NCBI RefSeq assembly: GCF_008973715.1
Contig: NZ_WBOL01000006.1
Span: 140,910 to 204,909 of the forward strand
Direction of reading: 5' to 3'
DNA: 64,000 nucleotides
Origin: Nitrincola schmidtii
GTDB taxonomy: Bacteria > Pseudomonadota > Gammaproteobacteria > Pseudomonadales > Balneatricaceae
Part shown: positions 44,837 through 54,728 of the stretch, piece after piece
Layout: each line of letters starts with the position of its first letter
How positions within the stretch are numbered: the first letter of the stretch is position 1
The notes under the pieces: model-generated
Database searches by the model: none
What the model was told of the DNA's origin: nothing
What the model saw: only the letters and a program-made list of their open reading frames with translations
Program-made: the position numbers and the translations under genes

Positions 44837-47536
44837 ATGTTTGAAGCATGGCTATTGATGGCGCTAGTCATAGGTTTACTACTACTCTCAAGCATTGTTC
44901 TGAGTTGGAGTAACTTTTTTACACTTCGCAAACTAAAACGTACTGTTTCTGAACTCGAAGCATTGAAACAACGCTTAGCGAATTCCTCTATCCCTACTCA
45001 AGACTTACCTGACTCCCAGCAGATTCAAGAAGCCAGTGAGATAGCTGAAGAAGTCACATCTACACCTGAATCAATCACCTCTGACTTGGATGCCAGCTTC
45101 CCAGAGGAAACAGAAGCTGCAGCGCCGTTGGCGACGAAGCTAGCTGATACTAATCCTTGGGGTGAGAAATCCGACAAGCCGAAAACACTCAGCGAATCGA
45201 CTGCTAACACTCATAAAGCAGCCTCCGATACACAGGCATCAACCATCCAACCTAGCTGGAAAAGTAACTGGATGGTATGGCTAGGTGGCGGCTGTATCGC
45301 TTTATCCGGTATTTTCTTAGCGCGTTACTCGATTGAGCAAGGGCTCTTGGGTCCCACCGCACGCATTGTATTAGGACTATTGTTGGGTCTGGGTATGCTT
45401 TTGGGTGCCGAGTGGCTAAGACGTAAAATGGAAACTGCTTATTCAGCCGTTGCCGCACTGGCAGGGGGTGCGATTGTGATGCTTTACAGCGTTACGTTGG
45501 CCGCACTGCATCTCTATCAACTTTGGCCTCCTCTGTTCGTCTTTGCGTTACTGGCGTTGATCTCTTTAGCTGCGATGGTGCTGGCTGTATGGCATGGTCC
45601 GATCCTGGCCTGGATAGGAATTGCCGGCGCTTATGCCGTACCCTTACTGATCGGCGGTGGCAGTTCTGATCTACTTCCGGTACTGATATATGTCCTGATC
45701 GTGACCAGTTCCTCTCTGGTGTTGCAGCGTTATGTCCAACAAAACTGGCTGTTTAATTTAACCCTAACCGGTGTTTTGGGCTGGTGGTGGCTACTTCAGC
45801 TCAGTGGCCAATCATTGGAATGGGTAGGGCTTTATCTCAGTGTCAGTGCGTATTTATTTTTAAGTATCCCTCAGTTTAATTTTAAGCTGACTCAGTCTTA
45901 TATCGATCAACCCATTAAACGCTCTATCAAAGCCTTTTTCCGCTATAAACAATCCTATCAGCGCCAGACACTGATCGCGTTAAGTTTGATCATCATGGCT
46001 CAGGGGATCAGCATTGCACTGCATCCTGATTGGCAAGCGGCCATCTGGCTTTGGACACCTTTGTTAGTGTTGATTTTATTCAGTAGCCGCTTTAATGAGC
46101 GACTCAAACTTCTGCCTTGGCTGAGTGCATTGGTGTTTTTCAGCAGCCTGATTGCGGCACACTTTCATACGGGCTGGACTTTCTCTACCCGTTTTATTGT
46201 GCTCAACCTTGAAGACCAAACAGCCTTGCTCAAACTATTGGTAGTATGGACACTTCTCTATGTGGGTCATGCCTACTGGTCGCTGAAAACGCCACGCTAT
46301 CCTGCTCTCAAGCTTTCATTAGGCATTATGGCACCTCTATTTGCCTTGGCACTGGCTTGGCAACTGGCGGGGGATTTGTTGCAAGATTGGTTCTGGAGCG
46401 CCGCTGCCCTGATTTGCGGTCTAGGCTATATCGGTCGAGCACAAATAAGACAGACTAAAGATCGTAGTCGGTCATGGCTGATTTTGGCGGGGCATTTAGG
46501 CTACTCCTTAGCCGTGGTGATCTTCTTCGATTCAGCAACACTGATTCTTGCCTTAGCTGCACAAATCGTCTCCTTGGCATGGTTACACCAGCAACATGAG
46601 GATGCTTTACTCAGCTGGGTGATGAAGCTATTGCTGATGTTGATTCTGGCAAGGCTGACACTGCAACCCTGGCTACTTCCGCAATACGAGACTAGCTTAT
46701 TGAGCTATGCAGGTTGTTTTGCTTTAGTGTTCACGGCAAGCAGACTGAACAAAACACACGCCATTTCTCGATGGTTGGAAGGCGCCAGCTTGCACCTTCT
46801 GGTTTTACTGCTCTTCATGCTACTACGTTTCTGGCTTTACGATGGCGATCTGTTTATACGCCGCTACACTTTTACCGAAGCCGCATTCAACACGCTTATT
46901 TGGGGTGGTCTGGGGTTGGTTTACTACTATCGAAGTTTCTTAGCAGAGCAGATGCAAAGCCTGTATCGGCTTACCGCACAGCTCTTGCTCGTTGCGTCTG
47001 TCATCAATTACTTAGTGTTGATTAGTTGGCTAAACCCACTCTTCAACTGGAGTTTATCGGTAGCAGAAACACCGATTTTCAATCTACTGCTGTTAGCCTA
47101 TGGCGCACCGATTTTACTGTTTATCTTAGCTGCTCGCTTTTACGACTCACAATACAAAGCCATCTTCTGGAGCTTGGCAGGCATTGCTGGCTGGATATTT
47201 GTGAATTTAGAGATACGTCATCTCTGGCAAGGGGATTTAACGCTGGTTGACCCTATGCTCAGTGGTGAGTTGTACAGCTATTCCTTAGCATGGTTACTGA
47301 TGGCAGCTGGAGCTATTTTGCTCGGCTCTCTTCGTCAACAGTTGCGCCTTTATCAAGCAGGTATGGTATTGCTGTTGCTAACGATTGCTAAGATTTTCTT
47401 GATCGACATGTCGGACTTAACGGGATTATTAAGAGTAGCGTCGTTTATGGGACTGGGTTTGTGTTTGCTGGGATTAGCCTTTACCCATCAGTGGTTATCG
47501 AAAAGAGGATCTTCGTTAAGCCAATCTTCGGAGTAG
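44837..47536 (+). CDS. DUF2339 large integral membrane protein
   Basis: An 899-residue protein: N-terminal helix (about 3-22), coiled-coil and acidic linker (about 35-140), then more than 20 membrane helices beginning with NWMVWLGGGCIALSGIFLAR. This is the DUF2339 pattern. Function unknown; a cell-envelope role is often guessed. The last helix pair ends at FLIDMSDLTGLLRVASFMGL, a family signature. It is alone on its strand, convergent with the SDR gene. Confidence 0.88.
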   Translation: MFEAWLLMALVIGLLLLSSIVLSWSNFFTLRKLKRTVSELEALKQRLANSSIPTQDLPDSQQIQEASEIAEEVTSTPESITSDLDASFPEETEAAAPLATKLADTNPWGEKSDKPKTLSESTANTHKAASDTQASTIQPSWKSNWMVWLGGGCIALSGIFLARYSIEQGLLGPTARIVLGLLLGLGMLLGAEWLRRKMETAYSAVAALAGGAIVMLYSVTLAALHLYQLWPPLFVFALLALISLAAMVLAVWHGPILAWIGIAGAYAVPLLIGGGSSDLLPVLIYVLIVTSSSLVLQRYVQQNWLFNLTLTGVLGWWWLLQLSGQSLEWVGLYLSVSAYLFLSIPQFNFKLTQSYIDQPIKRSIKAFFRYKQSYQRQTLIALSLIIMAQGISIALHPDWQAAIWLWTPLLVLILFSSRFNERLKLLPWLSALVFFSSLIAAHFHTGWTFSTRFIVLNLEDQTALLKLLVVWTLLYVGHAYWSLKTPRYPALKLSLGIMAPLFALALAWQLAGDLLQDWFWSAAALICGLGYIGRAQIRQTKDRSRSWLILAGHLGYSLAVVIFFDSATLILALAAQIVSLAWLHQQHEDALLSWVMKLLLMLILARLTLQPWLLPQYETSLLSYAGCFALVFTASRLNKTHAISRWLEGASLHLLVLLLFMLLRFWLYDGDLFIRRYTFTEAAFNTLIWGGLGLVYYYRSFLAEQMQSLYRLTAQLLLVASVINYLVLISWLNPLFNWSLSVAETPIFNLLLLAYGAPILLFILAARFYDSQYKAIFWSLAGIAGWIFVNLEIRHLWQGDLTLVDPMLSGELYSYSLAWLLMAAGAILLGSLRQQLRLYQAGMVLLLLTIAKIFLIDMSDLTGLLRVASFMGLGLCLLGLAFTHQWLSKRGSSLSQSSE

Positions 47537-47552
47537 AAAGATCAATTAACCT

Positions 47553-48395
47553 TTAATAGGCTTTTAATATTTCTTGGTAGCCAACACGATAATTAGGATA
47601 CAACCATTTAAACCCAGTTTCTCTCAGACGATCGTGTCGAATGCGTTTGCTATCACGATGAATATTAGCGGTCGTTATCTCTTTAATATCCAGCTGCTGA
47701 TGAAGCCAGCTAAGAATGTCATATAAAGCGGCCGGTTCAGTATCGGTCAGATTGTAGATGTCTTCTGGCTGATAACCCTGATGGCGGCGTTGAATCAGGT
47801 GTAGCACTGCTCGAGCGGCATCATCAACATGAATACGATTGGTATAAATGGGTGTGTCTATAGGCGGTAAAATACCCTGCTGCGCTTGGCGTATTAGAAA
47901 ATAACGCCCGGGTCCATAGATCCCTGATGGGCGCAAAAGGGTCACAGGATGGCCGGAGTTTAACCACAGATTTTCAGCCTCCAAAAGCACTTTGGCCGTT
48001 TCTCTAACAGGGTTTCTTTCCGAGGTTTCATCCACCCACTCCCCTGCTGATTGACCGTAAACACCTGTCGAAGAGATCAGCCAAACATGCGTGTGAGGAT
48101 AGTGGCTTAACGCCTTAAGTGCCTGATGCGCGACATCCACATAGGCTTGTCGATAAGCCGTTTCATTCGATCCATTAGGGGAAAGGCAGAGCACAACATC
48201 ATCAGGAATACAGGGTAACTCAGGCCAGGGTTGAGACGCATCATGCTGAATAAGTTGAACATGATCAGGGGCTGCTTGCCCTCTCCTCATCCCAAGTACT
48301 TTAAAATTCTGTTGAACCGCTAAATTAGCAATCCTTGCGCCCAAATCACCCAATCCAACCATTAAGAGTTTAAATTGTTCTGTCGTCTTTTGCAT
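47553..48395 (-). CDS. SDR / NAD-dependent epimerase family protein (YeeZ-like)
   Basis: A 280-residue atypical short-chain dehydrogenase. The nucleotide-binding motif is LLMVGLGDLGARIANLA, and the family segments LISSTGVYG and LLRPSGIYGPGRYF are clear. The active-site Tyr is less plain than in classic SDRs. Specific substrate unknown. Confidence 0.85.
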   Translation of the reverse strand: MQKTTEQFKLLMVGLGDLGARIANLAVQQNFKVLGMRRGQAAPDHVQLIQHDASQPWPELPCIPDDVVLCLSPNGSNETAYRQAYVDVAHQALKALSHYPHTHVWLISSTGVYGQSAGEWVDETSERNPVRETAKVLLEAENLWLNSGHPVTLLRPSGIYGPGRYFLIRQAQQGILPPIDTPIYTNRIHVDDAARAVLHLIQRRHQGYQPEDIYNLTDTEPAALYDILSWLHQQLDIKEITTANIHRDSKRIRHDRLRETGFKWLYPNYRVGYQEILKAY

Positions 48396-48488
48396 AGAAC
48401 ACCTTTAAAAAACGCTATACTTGAGTATGACACTATGAATAGGGTTTAATTCGTGTTTGGATTTCTAACTCATCAATAGGAAAGATCT

Positions 48489-48632
48489 ATGATCAAGAAA
48501 GTTAATCTAGTTCTACTCACCCTGTTAATGCTTATGGGCAGTCTCACGCTGACTGGATGCAATACCGTAGAGGGTTTAGGCAAAGATATCCAGCGAGGTG
48601 GTGAGAAAATTGAACGTGCAGGTCGAAACTGA
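48489..48632 (+). CDS. Entericidin-family small lipoprotein
   Basis: A 47-residue protein with a lipoprotein signal (MIKKVNLVLLTLLMLMGSLT, lipobox LTGC) and the entericidin tail NTVEGLGKDIQRGGEKIERA. ATAGGAAAGATCT precedes ATG. Entericidin B promotes lysis in stationary phase in E. coli, while many homologues have no known role. It sits alone between two leftward genes. Confidence 0.88.
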   Translation: MIKKVNLVLLTLLMLMGSLTLTGCNTVEGLGKDIQRGGEKIERAGRN

Positions 48633-48673
48633 TCAAGTAACGACTATTCTTGTTACAAACGTTCTAGTGACAT

Positions 48674-49141
48674 TTAGGGAGTCAGTTTCAACTCTCCGAC
48701 TTCTTCAATATTGATCATCGGCAGCAAGCGTCCGGCATCCAGTCGGGCGCTGAAGCTATAATTGACACTGCTGCGTTGTGTGTTGCTGAAAAGATCACCG
48801 AGTAACCTGGCACTACCAAACAGGTCAGGGCTGGCCTGAATCATAAAATCAGCTTGTCCATAGGCAGGTACTGTGGGTATATCTGGCGTTGCACCACTGA
48901 GGATACGAAAACCCTCAATTTCAACCGCATAGGTCATTCCTCGAAAAGGGAGTGCAACACGATTGGGGTTAATAATTTGAATGCCAATATCAAAGCGAGG
49001 AGCTAGCCCAACCGTATTCGGTGCTAACGCGAAAGAGGTGATATTGACCTGAGGCTTCTGGTAAGTGCTAGAAAGCGATGCACAACCGCCCACAACAAAA
49101 ATAAGTAATAAACCTAGCGGCAACCAAAGTGCTTTCTTCAT
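48674..49141 (-). CDS. LEA type 2 (LEA14-like) lipoprotein
   Basis: A 155-residue protein with lipobox FVVGGC at about residue 19 and a WHy/LEA_2 domain (FDIGIQIINPNRVALPFRGM). Such lipoproteins are common in Pseudomonas-like bacteria; a role in water-stress or envelope protection is supposed but not proven. AAGGGAATGGAGC precedes ATG. Confidence 0.87.
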   Translation of the reverse strand: MKKALWLPLGLLLIFVVGGCASLSSTYQKPQVNITSFALAPNTVGLAPRFDIGIQIINPNRVALPFRGMTYAVEIEGFRILSGATPDIPTVPAYGQADFMIQASPDLFGSARLLGDLFSNTQRSSVNYSFSARLDAGRLLPMINIEEVGELKLTP

Positions 49142-49217
49142 GCTCCATTCCCTTAAAATCGATCATTTACAACAGAACTCTAACAGATCCATTCTGAGTT
49201 TAAGCTGAATGTCCTAG

Positions 49218-49439
49218 CTACTTGGTATCATCAAACCAGGGTAACGATTGCTTTATCATGTTTACCAATTTGGGAACTGCAACAAATCGAATGCTGTAAG
49301 CAATCGCTAAACCACCAATAATCGCTAAAAACATCCCCATACCTACCCGGAACATCAATGCAGTAAAGAATGCAGTTAGAATAGCAGTCACTATCTCTTC
49401 TAAATGAGTTTGTATCCAACGTTTGTTATTCGATTCCAT
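49218..49439 (-). CDS. Small two-helix membrane protein of unknown function
   Basis: A 73-residue protein with a charged start (MESNNKRWIQTHLEEI), a membrane stretch IVTAILTAFFTALMFRVGMG and a second FLAIIGGLAIAYSIRFVAV, then a basic tail. AAAAGGTAATCCC lies before ATG. I do not recognise the family. Confidence 0.7.
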   Translation of the reverse strand: MESNNKRWIQTHLEEIVTAILTAFFTALMFRVGMGMFLAIIGGLAIAYSIRFVAVPKLVNMIKQSLPWFDDTK

Positions 49440-49485
49440 GGGATTACCTTTTCTGTTTTTTGTAGGGTTGAATGAGACAAAGTGT

Positions 49486-49491
49486 TATAAT
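49486..49491 (+). promoter_or_regulatory. Extended -10 promoter of the Fic antitoxin-like gene
   Basis: TGT followed by a perfect TATAAT gives an extended -10, with the start predicted near 49498. It lies 28 bases before the small gene at 49519 and supports that gene being real. Confidence 0.65.
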
Positions 49492-49518
49492 TTATCTATT
49501 GATACAGGAGTATTTTGA

Positions 49519-49677
49519 ATGCAAATCGACAAAGATTTGAACAAGACTAAAGAATCCAAAATTCTAAAAGCCGTTGCAAGTTCATCAGCAATTGAATCAG
49601 GCGAATCCGTTCAGAAAATTGAAGAGCGCCTTTTGAAGCAAAAAAGCAAATTTAATCATTTGCAGTTAGCAAACTAA
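49519..49677 (+). CDS. Putative antitoxin of the convergent Fic toxin (VbhA-like)
   Basis: A 52-residue protein with AGGAG 8 bases before ATG and its own promoter. The stretch AVASSSAIESGE carries Ser-x3-Glu like the inhibitory helix S/T-x3-E-G/N of Fic antitoxins (compare ALASQRLEGLE in VbhA), except that Ser follows the Glu. It is the kind of helix that blocks ATP in the Fic pocket. The gene is convergent with fic, and the two stop codons overlap by 4 bases, unlike the usual tandem antitoxin-toxin order. The role is inferred. Confidence 0.6.
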   Translation: MQIDKDLNKTKESKILKAVASSSAIESGESVQKIEERLLKQKSKFNHLQLAN

Positions 49678-50285
49678 CTTTCCAATAACGTATCTCTAAT
49701 CAGCTTCTCTAAGTGGACGTAATCAGCATTAACGCCTGCTTGTATCGATTTAAAGTAAAACTCTTTGTGCCGTTCAAATAGACTATAATCCAAAGGGCCT
49801 CTATTGGCTTCAGAACACATCACATCCATTAAAAGTCGAGAGATTCGACCATTCCCCTCTCGAAACGGATGGATCAGAATAAACTCTACATGACTTCTCG
49901 CTAAAAAACTAACTAAGGCACGCTCGTCAAGCAGACTGATTTGATTAAAGTTGGTAAGAAAATCCTTTTCAAACTGAGTAACTAACTGAGGTAGATTGGA
50001 GGCTGCAGCAAAAGGAAATCCTCCTTTCGACATGTTGACACTCCTCAGCCTTCCCGCCCACTCGTAGAGTGGGCCAAGCCACTGACGATGCCAATCACAG
50101 ATATGCTGAAACGATAATTCGGTTCTGCCAACCTGATTAAAAACCTTTTCATACAGCTTAAGTAATAATACTGCTTCTGCTTCATTGATATCTTCTTGAG
50201 TTTTGATTCCCAGTTTATTGCGAAGAACCTGCTCATTAGATCCAGGTTCATACTCAACTTGAGGGCTTTCAATCAGATATTTCAT
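49674..50285 (-). CDS. fic: Fic-domain AMP-transferase (toxin-like, class I)
   Basis: A 203-residue Fic protein with an intact active site HPFREGNGRISR (catalytic His, Gly-Asn-Gly-Arg anion hole and final Arg) and target-docking flap VNMSKGGFPFAAASNL. No internal S/T-x3-E-G/N inhibitory helix is evident, so an outside antitoxin is expected. Class I Fic toxins AMPylate targets such as GyrB and ParE. Strikingly, this gene lies 19 bases downstream of parE on the same strand. The small gene on the other strand is the antitoxin candidate. Confidence 0.9.
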   Translation of the reverse strand: MKYLIESPQVEYEPGSNEQVLRNKLGIKTQEDINEAEAVLLLKLYEKVFNQVGRTELSFQHICDWHRQWLGPLYEWAGRLRSVNMSKGGFPFAAASNLPQLVTQFEKDFLTNFNQISLLDERALVSFLARSHVEFILIHPFREGNGRISRLLMDVMCSEANRGPLDYSLFERHKEFYFKSIQAGVNADYVHLEKLIRDTLLES

Positions 50286-50304
50286 TACATTATTTCATGG
50301 CGAT

Positions 50305-52215
<1,911 letters not shown>

Positions 52216-52854
52216 TCAGTTACTGGCAGCTTCAGGTAAAGAAATCACGGGTGGCAGCGCTACACGGCCCTCGGCAAACGCTAGTATCGCTGGAATTAAA
52301 CGATCAAAGGCTTCAAATCCATGACTGCCACCTGGTTGCACATACTGCACCGATTGCGCATATTTTTCCACTGCTTCGCGATAATCCAGTGTTTCGTCAG
52401 CGGTTTGTACCAGTAATAGAAATTGTTCAGGGCGTTTAATGTGATCCAACTTGATCGCGGTTAACTGCGCCAGATGCTCACGGGTAAGATGGTATTTTTC
52501 ATGGGTGTAGATATTTTCGTTCTCACCCAACCACTCAGCTAACAAACGATCCGGATTGACGGCAGGGTTAACTAATACACATTTGAGTTGCGGGAACTGA
52601 TCACAAAGCCAGGTCGAATAAAATCCGCCTAATGAGCTGCCGATTAAGGTAATCGATCGATCTGACGCAGCTTCAATGATCAAGGTCAATTGACGTATGG
52701 CATCTTTAGGCCAGTGCGACAGTTTTGGGACTAATAGATCTGCTGGCGCATCTGACTGAGCCAGTGTTTCTGTTAATACTCTGGCTTTCCATGAATCTGG
52801 CGAGCTATTAAATCCATGCACATAGATCAACAGAGGCTTATGACTTGAGGACAT
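52216..52854 (-). CDS. yqiA: YqiA-type esterase
   Basis: About 212 residues, alpha/beta-hydrolase fold. The nucleophile elbow is GSSLGGFYSTWL, the oxyanion segment IYVHGFNSSPDSW, and the catalytic His is in PGGSHGFEAFDR. E. coli YqiA hydrolyses palmitoyl-CoA and p-nitrophenyl esters. I chose ATG at 52854 behind AAGGAAG. It lies between cpdA and parE as in many gammaproteobacteria. Confidence 0.93.
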   Translation of the reverse strand: MSSSHKPLLIYVHGFNSSPDSWKARVLTETLAQSDAPADLLVPKLSHWPKDAIRQLTLIIEAASDRSITLIGSSLGGFYSTWLCDQFPQLKCVLVNPAVNPDRLLAEWLGENENIYTHEKYHLTREHLAQLTAIKLDHIKRPEQFLLLVQTADETLDYREAVEKYAQSVQYVQPGGSHGFEAFDRLIPAILAFAEGRVALPPVISLPEAASN

Positions 52855-52885
52855 CAACACACTTCCTTAACGATGGCAGGAAAGA

Positions 52886-53653
52886 TTAGCAATCTGGATC
52901 GACGCGTTCAAGATGAGCATCCACACGACCATCAGGCCAGAGTTGATACCAGCGAAAACCAGGCCAAGCATCAGGCTGTTTCACTTCAATCTGAACACTG
53001 TCGGTATCAGGACAAAACTGAGCTGCGGTAGACGGTGCTGACCAAACATGAGTCTGTCGATGTTGCCATGTCAGAGCCTGATGAAGATGACCGCAAATCA
53101 CCGCTTTACAACTAGACTGACGCTCTATGACCGACCAAAACGCATTGGCGTTGGCCAGCATAATGTCATCTTGCCAAGCGGTTCCGCTGGCTAAGGGGTT
53201 ATGATGTAAAGCAACCAACGTATGCTTAGACTGTTGATATAACTGTCGTTTTAAGAAATCTAAGGTGTTATGCGATAAGCTTCCCGAACCCCGACCATCG
53301 GGCGAGTCATTAGAGTCGAGGCTGAGTAATTGCCAGGCACCCCAATCTAAGACCGGCTGAAACAAATCAGGAGCCGCTTGATTCATCACCTTAAGATCAT
53401 CGTGATTACCGGCGATCCAATGGGTTGACAGCTGCAAAGGGGCAACCAAATCCAGCAACTCTTGGTAAATGCTGGCATCACCATGATGAACAAGATCACC
53501 GGTTAAGAGTAGATGATCAAACTGAATGGGTAAGTGTTGAATATGTTGAACCAGTGTTGAAAGCGTTTGCCGCGGATCAACACCTCGAAATAGGTCGCCT
53601 TTCGTGGGTGTAATATGGCAGTCGCTAAGTTGTAACAGCCGGATAGGTTTCAT
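52886..53653 (-). CDS. cpdA: 3',5'-cyclic AMP phosphodiesterase
   Basis: A 255-residue metallophosphoesterase with ligands in LSDCHI, TGDLVHHG, AGNHDD, ALHHNPL and CGHLHQ. It breaks cAMP to AMP and so tunes CRP-dependent genes. The start overlaps the DUF1249 stop by 4 bases. Confidence 0.94.
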   Translation of the reverse strand: MKPIRLLQLSDCHITPTKGDLFRGVDPRQTLSTLVQHIQHLPIQFDHLLLTGDLVHHGDASIYQELLDLVAPLQLSTHWIAGNHDDLKVMNQAAPDLFQPVLDWGAWQLLSLDSNDSPDGRGSGSLSHNTLDFLKRQLYQQSKHTLVALHHNPLASGTAWQDDIMLANANAFWSVIERQSSCKAVICGHLHQALTWQHRQTHVWSAPSTAAQFCPDTDSVQIEVKQPDAWPGFRWYQLWPDGRVDAHLERVDPDC

Positions 53654-54090
53654 AACACTTCTATGTGTTCACGCGCGCAGCCAAAACGAAGGCACTGGTT
53701 CAACCACTCAGCCAAGAATTGATTGAGCTGATACTTCTCATCTGGCTGGTGCATCTGTTCATTGGGGTAGTGATACACACCACTCAACTGACGACGACGT
53801 GTGCAGACCACTTCAGCCATACGGGCATCGTGATAAAGCCGCACGACAATATCGGGGGACTCCAGCCAAGGTGATCCACCTGTTTGTGTTTGTTGCATGA
53901 CCACCGTACTGGTATAGCGAAACGCTTCTTCAACCCACAAGGAAACCTGCACTTCACGCGCTTGATAATTAAGCGAAAACTGCCGACGTGCCGACGCTTG
54001 CATCTCAGGTAGCAAACGTAAGATGCGGCCATAGTTGAGTTGGCATATCGCCATCTGTTGTGTCAGGTCAGGTACATATTTGCGTTTCAT
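53650..54090 (-). CDS. yqiB: DUF1249 family protein YqiB
   Basis: A 146-residue protein of the YqiB/DUF1249 family (YVPDLTQQMAICQLNYGRIL; EVVCTRRRQLSGVYHYPNEQ, then MHQPDEK). Function unknown, but it is nearly always between nudF and cpdA, as here. It begins just upstream of nudF's stop with no gap. Confidence 0.94.
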   Translation of the reverse strand: MKRKYVPDLTQQMAICQLNYGRILRLLPEMQASARRQFSLNYQAREVQVSLWVEEAFRYTSTVVMQQTQTGGSPWLESPDIVVRLYHDARMAEVVCTRRRQLSGVYHYPNEQMHQPDEKYQLNQFLAEWLNQCLRFGCAREHIEVL

Positions 54091-54720
54091 TTACTGCATA
54101 CACTCAAGTCCACGCTGATGGACAGTTTGATAATTGATACAAAGCCATTGCACCGCAATCAAAATCGCCGCATTGTCCAAGCGACCTTGATGCATTAATT
54201 CGAATACGTCTTTAACAGCCAGACAGTGTACTCGTATATCTTCCCCCTCTTCTGCTAGACCATGAAGCCCCTGAGCATCGGAAGAATCTACAAAACCATA
54301 CAGCAGATGAATCCATTCATCCATACCACCCGGACTGGGCAGATAGCCTTGTATTGGCTGTAAATGATGAACGTGCAAGCCAGACTCTTCAAGGGTTTCT
54401 CTTTCTGCGACTGCTTCAGGCGTTTCACCCTCTTCAATCATGCCAGCCACCAACTCTAACAACCATGGGCCGTTAGGGGCCTGTAAAGCACCCGCTCGAA
54501 ACTGTTCAATCAGTACTAAGGTTTCTTTAATGGGATCAAACAACAACACCGTCACCGCACTGCCACGTCGAAACATTTCTCGCTTAACCGTTAAGGTGTC
54601 ACCCTTGAAGGTTGCATGTGTGATGGTGAGTTCGTGCATACGAAAAAAGCCGTGAAAAACACAGCGATCCTTTTCTAACACTGCATCTTTAGCACTAAAT
54701 TCAGGCCTCCAACCTATCAT
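54091..54720 (-). CDS. nudF: ADP-ribose pyrophosphatase
   Basis: A 209-residue Nudix hydrolase cutting ADP-ribose to AMP and ribose-5-phosphate. The Nudix box is GMIEEGETPEAVAERETLEE followed by SGL, complete. LVAG before it and YLPSPGGMDEWIHLLYG after it are family features. It heads the yqiB-cpdA-yqiA-parE set. Confidence 0.95.
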   Translation of the reverse strand: MIGWRPEFSAKDAVLEKDRCVFHGFFRMHELTITHATFKGDTLTVKREMFRRGSAVTVLLFDPIKETLVLIEQFRAGALQAPNGPWLLELVAGMIEEGETPEAVAERETLEESGLHVHHLQPIQGYLPSPGGMDEWIHLLYGFVDSSDAQGLHGLAEEGEDIRVHCLAVKDVFELMHQGRLDNAAILIAVQWLCINYQTVHQRGLECMQ

Positions 54721-54728
54721 ATTCGCTC

